Of a stretch of 11,540 nucleotides of DNA, positions 5,519 through 11,540 are shown in pieces. The DNA comes from JAIUZI01 sp041594355. Its GTDB lineage: Bacteria; Pseudomonadota; Alphaproteobacteria; Rhodobacterales; Rhodobacteraceae. The number at the start of each line of letters is the position of its first letter. Positions within the stretch are counted from its first letter, which is position 1. Both the position numbers and the translations under genes were made by a program. The stretch is taken from assembly GCA_041594355.1 (NCBI GenBank), contig JBFHMM010000118.1:1-11540 (forward strand), in the 5' to 3' direction. The notes beneath the pieces are model-generated. The model saw only the letters and a program-made list of their open reading frames with translations, did not search any database and was not told the DNA's origin.

Positions 5519-7876
5519 TCAGTTCACCCCGATCAGGTCCGGAACGATGGTCACAATTGCGGGGAAGAACCACAGGATGCCCAGACCCAGAACCTGGATC
5601 AGAACAAACGGCAGGATCCCGCGGTAGATGTGGCCGGTCGTGACCTCCTTGGGGGCCACACCACGCAGGTAGAACAGCGCAAAGCCGAACGGTGGCGTCA
5701 GGAAAGACGTCTGCAGGTTCACCGCCACCATGATCGTGACCCATTTCGGATCGAAAGATCCGCCATAGATCACCGGCCCGACGATCGGGATCACGATGTA
5801 GATGATCTCGAGGAAATCCAGCACGAAGCCCAGGAAGAACAGCACCAGCATCACGATCAGGAAGACTGTGAACTCGTTGTCAAAGCTCTTGAGGAACTGC
5901 TGGATGTAGTGCTCGCCGCCAAAGGAGATGACCACGAGGTTGAGCAGCTGCGAACCGATCAGGATGGTAAAGACCATCGAGGTCACCTTGGCCGTCTCTC
6001 GCACCACCGGTGTCAGGACACCTCCGGAGAACAACACCCAGCAGCCAAAGAACAGACCGAACAACGCGTAAAGATAGGCGCCATAGGCCGCGAGGAAGGC
6101 AATCCAGGATTCGAGCGTGACGCCTTCCTGATTGACCCGCAGATCAAAGTTCACCCCGATCAGGATGCAGATCAGGATTGCAAAGGTCGACCAGATGATC
6201 ACCTTGCCCGAACGGTTCTCATCCTGCAGCTTGCGGTAGGCTGCGAGCATGATTGCGCCGCCCGCACCAAGCGCTGCAGCCGGTGTCGGGTTGGTGATGC
6301 CCCCCAGGATCGAACCCAGCACCGCGACAATCAAAACCAGTGGCGGAAAGACCACCCGGATCAGATCGTTCTTGGCCAGCCGAGCCGCACCCTCCTTGCA
6401 CCCGTAAAGGGCCAGCAGAAACGGCAGAGCCAACAGCAGGAAGGTTTTCCCGGACGAGGCCGCAGGCCCGATCAGGAACATGTCGACCAGCACAACCAGC
6501 ACCAAACCGATGGCGCCCAGGGCCAGCGGTCTGGGGTTGGCCGACGGCGCGACACCACGTGCATACACCAGAACCACGCCAAGCAGCACCACAAGGGTCG
6601 CGACACCGGTGCCGATCGGTGCGGCCGCAGAGATCTTGGCGTCGATCGCGGCAGCCATTTCCTCGTCAGTCAGACGATGGCTTACGCTGGCACCGCCCGA
6701 ATTGTCGATCTCGGCCTGTTCGGCAACGGCGGTATCCCACGCCTCTTGCCCGTGCAATTCGATCATCGACGCCTTGCACTGTTCAGACACTTTGGTGCGC
6801 AGGCTGGCGGCTTCGCTGGATTGCGAAAAGCTTGAGACCTGAATGTCCTGGCTGCCGATGATGCCGACACTGCCCAAAAGGATCGCGCCGCCAATCAGAC
6901 CGATAGGCGCGGCCAGGAACCACGACAGTGCCTCGCCACGGGTCACCGGTTCGTTATTGGTGCTTCCCAACTCGACCGCCGGAGCCTTCTCCGGATTCAA
7001 CAGCGCATAACCGAAGGCATAGAGCGCATAGAGCAACGCCAGCAGGATCCCCGGCAATAGCGCCGCCTGGAACAGCGTCCCCACCGAGACCACCGCCGGT
7101 TCCCCCAGATAGGTCAGAGCATCGGAACAGCCCGCGGTATTGGCGCGATCTTCCTGTGCGGTAGAGTAAAGATCGCCAGCCAGCGTCCCCAGAAGAACGA
7201 TCACGATAGATGGCGGAATGATCTGCCCCAGCGTACCGGAAGCCGCGATCACACCCGTCGCCAGCTCTGGCGAGTAATTGTTGCGCAGCATCGTCGGCAA
7301 CGCCAACAGGCCCATGGTGACGACGGTTGCCCCGACAATCCCGGTCGAAGCGGCCAGAAAGGCACCCACGACCACGATGGAAACCGCCAGACCGCCCGGA
7401 AGCGGGCCAAAGACGCGCGCCATGGTGGTCAGCAGGTCGTTGGCGATTCTGGACCGTTCCAGCGTGATGCCCATAAGCACGAACATCAAAACCGCCAGCA
7501 GGGTCTCGATGGACTGCCCCGCCAGGACACGTTCGTTCATCCGGTTAACGATAAACGACACGTTGCGGTCCAGCGCCTGTTCCCAGCCGCCGGGAAAGAC
7601 CGATTCCGCCACTCGTGGCAAATCCGGGTATCGGAAGACCGAGATCGTGTCCGAGTGCACACCCGAGTTGATCAGGTCATTATAAGCTTGCGACGAGGTG
7701 TCGATCGCATGGTGGATAAGGATGCCGGCACTGTCGAGCGCGGCGATGATGCCAAAGGAGATGACCCCCGCACCACCGATGGCAAAGGCCACCGGGAACC
7801 CGGACAGGATACCCCCAAACAGGCACAGGAATAGGATGATCAGGCCGACTTCGACGCCATCAAGACCGAAAAGCAT
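5519..7876 (-). CDS. dctM: TRAP transporter large permease DctM, extended form
   Basis: DctM is the ion-coupled channel subunit of a tripartite TRAP importer in the inner membrane. It works with DctQ and takes substrate from the periplasmic binding protein. Family motifs are present: SGFPVAFAIGGAG at residues 25-37, SGTLGQIIPPSI at 213-224, FPPLVLIVAVLGSILGGITN at 510-529 leading into PTPAAALGAG, and NLQTSFLTPPFGFALFYLRG at 720-739. The protein is 785 residues, against roughly 430 for a standard DctM. The extra length comes from a hydrophilic insert at about 55-120, a second at about 341-418 rich in Glu, Ala and Ser, and added hydrophobic segments around 424-490 and 556-615. The start at 7876 has AAGGA about 9 nt upstream. 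It follows dctQ after 17 bp, so the two are certainly co-transcribed. Similar long DctM forms accompany TakP-like binding proteins in related bacteria, from memory. Confidence 0.95.
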   Translation of the reverse strand: MLFGLDGVEVGLIILFLCLFGGILSGFPVAFAIGGAGVISFGIIAALDSAGILIHHAIDTSSQAYNDLINSGVHSDTISVFRYPDLPRVAESVFPGGWEQALDRNVSFIVNRMNERVLAGQSIETLLAVLMFVLMGITLERSRIANDLLTTMARVFGPLPGGLAVSIVVVGAFLAASTGIVGATVVTMGLLALPTMLRNNYSPELATGVIAASGTLGQIIPPSIVIVLLGTLAGDLYSTAQEDRANTAGCSDALTYLGEPAVVSVGTLFQAALLPGILLALLYALYAFGYALLNPEKAPAVELGSTNNEPVTRGEALSWFLAAPIGLIGGAILLGSVGIIGSQDIQVSSFSQSSEAASLRTKVSEQCKASMIELHGQEAWDTAVAEQAEIDNSGGASVSHRLTDEEMAAAIDAKISAAAPIGTGVATLVVLLGVVLVYARGVAPSANPRPLALGAIGLVLVVLVDMFLIGPAASSGKTFLLLALPFLLALYGCKEGAARLAKNDLIRVVFPPLVLIVAVLGSILGGITNPTPAAALGAGGAIMLAAYRKLQDENRSGKVIIWSTFAILICILIGVNFDLRVNQEGVTLESWIAFLAAYGAYLYALFGLFFGCWVLFSGGVLTPVVRETAKVTSMVFTILIGSQLLNLVVISFGGEHYIQQFLKSFDNEFTVFLIVMLVLFFLGFVLDFLEIIYIVIPIVGPVIYGGSFDPKWVTIMVAVNLQTSFLTPPFGFALFYLRGVAPKEVTTGHIYRGILPFVLIQVLGLGILWFFPAIVTIVPDLIGVN

Positions 7877-7893
7877 GTGGTGAGTCCTTCGCT

Positions 7894-8781
7894 TTAATGC
7901 GCGCCTTCATAGGCTTCTTCGCCCTCTCCAAGGGTATCCTTGTCGAGGTATTTGTTTTCACTGGCTTCGCCTTCCACGAACTCAAGGTACGACCGGTAAA
8001 GGACCGCCACGGCCTGTATGAACACCATCGCGGCAAAGGCGCACAGAAGGATCTTGAACAAGAAATACGCGTTGAACCCGTTCGGGCTGAATCCGATGGT
8101 TTCCACGTTCCAGCGCAGCGCCCGCGATTTCGCCAGCAACCGTTCCAACGTGTCGCTCGCAGAGGGTTTCGGCACGATCAGGTGACGCCACAGGAAATAC
8201 CACCCGTACATCCAGACCAGAACCGCCATCGGCATCATGAAGAAGATCGCACCAAGCATGTCCACCACACGTTTGGCTCGGAAGCTGATCGCGGAGTAGA
8301 TCAGATCCACCCGCACGTGCCCGCCCTGCACGTAGGTGTAGGTGGCACAGAGCGCCACGACCATTGCGTTGTATAACTTCAGTTCTTCACCGAACCAGCT
8401 GATGTCCTGTTGGAACGGTATCCCAAGACCGATGGCAATGTCTGGGCGGGTAAAGATCCGCTGGATGAAAACGATGATGATTTGCTGAATGACCATAATA
8501 AGACCGGCCCAGGCAAAGAACCGCCCGACCGTATTGGCGAAGCCTTCCAGGACTCTCACAACGCCCCACATCAACGGCCGCCAGAATATTCCCGCGATGG
8601 TCAAGAGGAGGACAAAAGTCAAAACAACAAAAAAGAATTCGACTGAACCACCATAGTAGACCACCCGCATCACGGCTTTCTTGTCGGACCAATCCAGCCA
8701 CAGGCTTGGGTTTGTCACGGCGTTATAGAAGTTCGGAAAGGCCGAAAAAAAATTCTGGAAAAACCAACTCAACACGTCCAT
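7894..8781 (-). CDS. dctQ: TRAP transporter small permease DctQ, long form
   Basis: DctQ is the small membrane subunit that pairs with DctM. The 295-residue product is longer than the usual 160-200. Predicted membrane segments lie near residues 47-67, 88-108, 137-152, 173-193 and 240-262. The classic DctQ motif GGHVRVDLI is at 153-161. An added N-terminal part (1-46), a soluble stretch near 200-236, and a strongly acidic cytoplasmic-type tail after 268 (EFVEGEASENKYLDKDTLGE) account for the extra length. The start at 8781 has an excellent Shine-Dalgarno run (GGGGAGGGG) just upstream. It lies 117 bp downstream of dctP, a gap holding a stem-loop, and 17 bp upstream of dctM. Confidence 0.92.
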   Translation of the reverse strand: MDVLSWFFQNFFSAFPNFYNAVTNPSLWLDWSDKKAVMRVVYYGGSVEFFFVVLTFVLLLTIAGIFWRPLMWGVVRVLEGFANTVGRFFAWAGLIMVIQQIIIVFIQRIFTRPDIAIGLGIPFQQDISWFGEELKLYNAMVVALCATYTYVQGGHVRVDLIYSAISFRAKRVVDMLGAIFFMMPMAVLVWMYGWYFLWRHLIVPKPSASDTLERLLAKSRALRWNVETIGFSPNGFNAYFLFKILLCAFAAMVFIQAVAVLYRSYLEFVEGEASENKYLDKDTLGEGEEAYEGAH

Positions 8782-8841
8782 GTGTCCCCTCCCCCACAGG
8801 AGTGCCCGGATTTCGGTTTGCCGTACCGGGCCTCTTATTCG

Positions 8842-8875
8842 CGTGCAGGCCCACTCTTAAGAGAGAGCCTGCACG
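8842..8875 (-). promoter_or_regulatory. Intercistronic stem-loop between dctP and dctQ
   Basis: CGTGCAGGC at 8842-8850 pairs with GCCTGCACG at 8867-8875. Nested inside is the palindrome CTCTTAAGAG (8854-8863), so the RNA would form a two-tier hairpin with a 3x3 internal loop. In the transcript direction it is not followed by U residues, so a simple terminator is unlikely. A role in protecting the dctP message or lowering read-through into the permease genes is inferred; binding proteins are usually needed in excess over permeases. Confidence 0.6.
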
Positions 8876-8898
8876 GGTTTTTGAACAGATCTGTTCGA

Positions 8899-9981
8899 TC
8901 AGCCCATGATTCGGTCACGCTGAGCGCGGTAGGCACCTTCGGATTTGACCAGCCAGCCCGATGAGGTCTTCATCGAGGTTTCGACGCTTTCACGGATGTT
9001 GACGAAAAGATCATCGTCCATGTAGCTGTCCAGCGTTTCCTTGGAAGCCGCGCCAAAGGCATCCCAGACGGTGTCGGGGAATTCCAGCGTTTGAACACCA
9101 CCCGCCTGCAGACGCTGCAGTGCCGCCGCGTTGTTGTTCAGAAACTGAGCCAGGTTCCATTGATGCGACTCGCCGGCCGCCACCTCGATGATTTTCTGAT
9201 GCGCGGAGCTCAGGCTGTCGAACACGTCGCGGTTGATCGCCAGCGAAAGCCCTGCGCCCGGTTCGTGGAAACCGGCGGTATAGTAGAACTTTGTGATTTC
9301 CTGGAAACCGGCCTTTTCGTCGGCCCAGGGACCAATCCACTCGGTGCCATCAATCGCACCCGACGCCAGCGCTTGGTAAACTTCGGAACCGGGCAGGTTC
9401 TGGATCGATGCACCCATTTTACCCAACGCCTGACCGCCAAGACCCGGCATCCGGAACTTCAGACCGTTAAAATCTTCGGGACCGTTAATTTCCTTTCGGA
9501 ACCAGCCACCGGCCTGCGCACCCGTGTTTCCACCTAGAAAGGATTTCAGACCGAAGATCTTGCCCAGTTCGTCATGCAGCGCATGGCCGTCGCCGTGGTA
9601 GTACCAGTTGACGATTTCCTGTGCGGTCATCCCGAACGGCACTGCGGTGAAATAGGCGTACCCCGGATGCTGACCCGTGAAATAGTAATCGGCGGCGTGG
9701 TACATGTCGGCCTGACCGGCGGTCACGGCGTCGAAAACCTCAAACGCGCCGACCAATTCGCCGGCCGCTTTGATTTCAACCGTCAGGTCGCCGTCGGACA
9801 TAGTGGTGATACTGTCGGCGACGTGCTGGGCCGCGTCAAACACACCAGCCAGACCCCGGCCCCAGGACGTGACCATAGTCAGGGTCCGCTTGCCTTGGGC
9901 GTAAGCCGGTGCAGCAAGAGTGGTGGCCGCAGCCGCGCTGCCACCCAGCGCCGAGGTTTTCAGAAAAGAACGACGATCCAT
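8899..9981 (-). CDS. dctP: TRAP transporter substrate-binding protein DctP, TakP-like, Tat-exported
   Basis: This 360-residue periplasmic solute receptor of the DctP family most resembles TakP of Rhodobacter sphaeroides, which binds pyruvate and other alpha-keto acids. The first residues MDRRSFLKTSALGG form a twin-arginine signal, with a likely cleavage site after AYA at residue 28. Shared motifs are GELVGAFEVFDAVTAGQADM (74-93), GGNTGAQAGGWFRKEI (150-165), GLKFRMPGLGG (173-183), and GTEWIGPWADEKAGF (212-226). R177 in FRMPG is the place where family members bind the substrate carboxylate, and the E214-W215 pair corresponds to the TakP ligand/metal region, from memory. GGGGAGG lies about 9 nt upstream of the ATG at 9981. 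It is first in the dctPQM operon and divergent from a sensor kinase. A monocarboxylic 2-oxo or 2-hydroxy acid is the best substrate guess; the exact compound is open. Confidence 0.94.
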   Translation of the reverse strand: MDRRSFLKTSALGGSAAAATTLAAPAYAQGKRTLTMVTSWGRGLAGVFDAAQHVADSITTMSDGDLTVEIKAAGELVGAFEVFDAVTAGQADMYHAADYYFTGQHPGYAYFTAVPFGMTAQEIVNWYYHGDGHALHDELGKIFGLKSFLGGNTGAQAGGWFRKEINGPEDFNGLKFRMPGLGGQALGKMGASIQNLPGSEVYQALASGAIDGTEWIGPWADEKAGFQEITKFYYTAGFHEPGAGLSLAINRDVFDSLSSAHQKIIEVAAGESHQWNLAQFLNNNAAALQRLQAGGVQTLEFPDTVWDAFGAASKETLDSYMDDDLFVNIRESVETSMKTSSGWLVKSEGAYRAQRDRIMG

Positions 9982-10224
9982 ATTGGTTTTCCTCCCCTTT
10001 GGACTCTTTCGTCGGATCCCGCCGCATCACTGCACGGGGGACAAGTGATAGCACGTTACCCGTTCACTTCGCATGGCGGAATACCAACTTGTACGTAGTC
10101 GGCACGGTTTTTGAGCAAAAATGGCGGAATCAATCCTAATTTCCGTCCAGTCCGAGAACCCGGTCCAAGGCGCCAACACTGTATTGTCATTGATTCGACC
10201 CCGGTCCGGCGCAATGCTCGGGCC
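9982..10224. promoter_or_regulatory. Divergent control region between dctPQM and the sensor kinase
   Basis: These 243 bp hold no open gene. On the dctP side there is a strong ribosome site complement (CCTCCCC at 9991-9997). A 10-bp direct repeat, ATGGCGGAAT, occurs at 10073-10082 and 10121-10130. An inverted pair, GAATCAA (10127-10133) and TTGATTC (10190-10196), overlaps the second copy. I could not read a convincing -35/-10 pair on either strand. Binding by the cognate response regulator is inferred from position only. Confidence 0.5.
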
Positions 10225-11540
10225 ATGCGATTCCTGCGTTCTTTTCTGACCCCCAGCTATGGGCAAAAGGTGTTTTTGCTGGCCAGCCTGCCGCTGATCC
10301 TAGCGGCGACCGCGATCACTTTTCTGGTGGTCCACCAATCGCGCCAGCTGGCCGAGGAGGAAATTCGCTCGCTCGAGGATCAACTGATCGGCGCCAAACG
10401 GGAAGAACTGAAAAACTACCTGTCGATTGCGCGCACTGCCTTTGTGAATATCTATGGGCGCGCCGCGCCGGACGATGAGGCGGCCAAGTTGGAGGTCACC
10501 AGGATCCTGTCCGCCATGCTCTATGGTCAGGACGGCTATTTCTTTGTCTTTGATTATGCCGGCAACAATCTTGTGTCGCCGCGCCAGACCCAATTGATCA
10601 ACCGGAACTGGAGCGGGCTGACCGATCGCGCCGGCACCCCGATCACGGACGAACTGATCCGGATCGCGCGATCCGGTGGCGGATACCACGTCTTTGACTG
10701 GCCGAAACCGTCGACCGGAGAAACGGCGCGGATGGTGGTCTATGTCGTCGGTCTGCAGGACTGGCGATGGGTGGTGGGCACCGGTATCTTTGTGGATGAC
10801 GTCGCCGCCACGGTCGCTTCTGCACGCGCCGGAGTGGAACAGCGGATCAACCGCACGTTCCTCTTCATCATCATGATCACCGCCGCTGCCCTGCTGAGCG
10901 TGTTCCTGTCGGGAATGGTGTTGAACCTGCGGGAACGCAGGCTCGCCGACGCCAAGCTGAAGAAGCTAACGCAAAGGGTGCTGGACGCGCAGGAAGAAGA
11001 ACGCGGGCGGGTCGCCCGGGAACTTCACGACGGCATCAGCCAGATCCTTGTCGGCGTACGCTATACACTGGACAACGCGCGCCGCCGGCTGTCGCGCGGC
11101 GATTTCGAAGGCGTGGAAGCCCCCCTTGGCAAGGGGTTGGATCACCTTGGCACCGCAATCACCGAAGTCCGCCGCATCAGCCGCGATCTCAGGCCCGGCG
11201 TCCTAGACGATCTGGGCCTGGGTCCAGCGGTCAAGGCGCTGACTGACGATTTCCGCGAGCGTACCGGCATCGAAACCGAGTTTTCCACGGTGGTCTTCCG
11301 CAACCGGCTGGATCAGGACGCCAAGATCGCTTTGTATCGCATCGCGCAGGAGGCGTTGACCAATATCGAACGCCATTCCGACGCGAGCCATGTCACCGTC
11401 GACCTGCGCGGTCACAAGAAGGGCGCGACCCTGCGGATCGCCGACAACGGCCGTGGTCTGCCCGATGGCCCGCGCCAGGCTTCGGGGCCCGGCCTGGGAT
11501 TGCGCAACATGCAGGAAAGAATGGAGCAACTTGACGGCAC
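10225..11540 (+). CDS. Single-Cache-domain sensor histidine kinase (NarL/UhpB class), partial at right edge
   Basis: This membrane sensor kinase (438 full codons visible) is cut off by the window. TM1 is about residues 15-37. The periplasmic part, 38-209, has the sCache pattern: DGYFFVFDYAGNNLVSPR at 103-120, GGGYHVFDWPKPSTGE at 151-166, and W180-R-W182 followed by VVGTGIFVDD at 183-192. TM2 is about 210-234. The HisKA_3 dimerisation box EEERGRVARELHDGISQ (257-273) gives H268 as the phosphorylated histidine. The HATPase part shows an N-box EALTNIERH (376-384), DNGRGL (407-412), and GLGLRNMQERM (423-433). Kinases of this class phosphorylate LuxR/NarL-type response regulators; such a gene is expected just past base 11540. 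The start at 10225 has no clear Shine-Dalgarno sequence, but no alternative upstream start exists in frame. Divergence from dctPQM suggests it controls that importer. Confidence 0.93.
   Translation, partial: MRFLRSFLTPSYGQKVFLLASLPLILAATAITFLVVHQSRQLAEEEIRSLEDQLIGAKREELKNYLSIARTAFVNIYGRAAPDDEAAKLEVTRILSAMLYGQDGYFFVFDYAGNNLVSPRQTQLINRNWSGLTDRAGTPITDELIRIARSGGGYHVFDWPKPSTGETARMVVYVVGLQDWRWVVGTGIFVDDVAATVASARAGVEQRINRTFLFIIMITAAALLSVFLSGMVLNLRERRLADAKLKKLTQRVLDAQEEERGRVARELHDGISQILVGVRYTLDNARRRLSRGDFEGVEAPLGKGLDHLGTAITEVRRISRDLRPGVLDDLGLGPAVKALTDDFRERTGIETEFSTVVFRNRLDQDAKIALYRIAQEALTNIERHSDASHVTVDLRGHKKGATLRIADNGRGLPDGPRQASGPGLGLRNMQERMEQLDG

Noticed and set aside
5516..6835. Long plus-strand open frame of 439 codons opposite dctM
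   Set aside because: The translation is a Gln/His/Asp/Arg-rich shadow of hydrophobic codons, with no family resemblance. The minus strand carries unmistakable DctM sequence throughout.
8842..8896. CRISPR or mobile-element remnant suggested by clustered palindromes
   Set aside because: No repeated spacer-repeat units, no transposase fragments and no target duplications; the palindromes are single and fit an intercistronic location.
10099..10116. Sigma-54-like promoter (GGCACG-N4-TTGA) toward the kinase
   Set aside because: The -12 element reads TTGAGC, so the required GC is replaced by GA at the correct spacing, and the base before GG is C rather than T. The match is too weak to call.

Overview
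The window reads as chromosomal DNA from an alphaproteobacterium of the Rhodobacteraceae/Roseobacter type. The evidence is G+C-rich DNA with a typical codon preference, a DUF2852 protein, a Bpt-type aminoacyl-tRNA-protein transferase, and a TakP-like TRAP operon with an unusually large DctM. No phage, IS element, CRISPR array, tRNA or rRNA was seen. The family calls come from reading the translations; no database search was possible.

Layout. (1) Bases 1-1759, minus strand: the N-terminal two thirds of glnE (glutamine synthetase adenylyltransferase/deadenylylase), running off the left edge. (2) 1844-2326, plus: a YbaK/ProX-type aminoacyl-tRNA deacylase, divergent from glnE. (3) 2290-2423: an A+T-rich patch holding two 19-bp palindromes that are inverted copies of one another, just ahead of (4) a DUF2852 membrane-anchored coiled-coil protein (2424-2876), followed by a hairpin. 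(5) 2958-3395: a small RDD-family membrane protein. (6) 3461-4282: bpt, an N-degron pathway transferase, with a readable promoter in front. (7) 4357-5441: a DUF2855 gene that is clearly broken, with a frameshift just after the start and two in-frame stop codons. A strong bidirectional hairpin terminator at 5472-5497 separates it from the next operon.

(8) 5519-9981, minus strand: a three-gene TRAP transporter operon, dctP (Tat-exported binding protein), dctQ (small permease) and dctM (large permease). DctM is about 785 residues instead of the usual ~430. A stem-loop lies between dctP and dctQ. (9) 9982-10224: a divergent 243-bp control region. (10) 10225 to the right edge, plus strand: a single-Cache-domain sensor histidine kinase of the NarL/UhpB (HisKA_3) class, cut off by the window.

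The most coherent functional unit is the TRAP operon plus the divergent kinase. The kinase senses something in the periplasm, the binding protein resembles TakP (alpha-keto acids), and the likely logic is that the kinase and an off-window response regulator switch on uptake of a small organic acid. The most unexplained signals are the paired 19-bp operators before the DUF2852 gene and the three-lesion DUF2855 pseudogene. Most of the window is ordinary core roseobacter genome; I see no convincing new multi-gene system.
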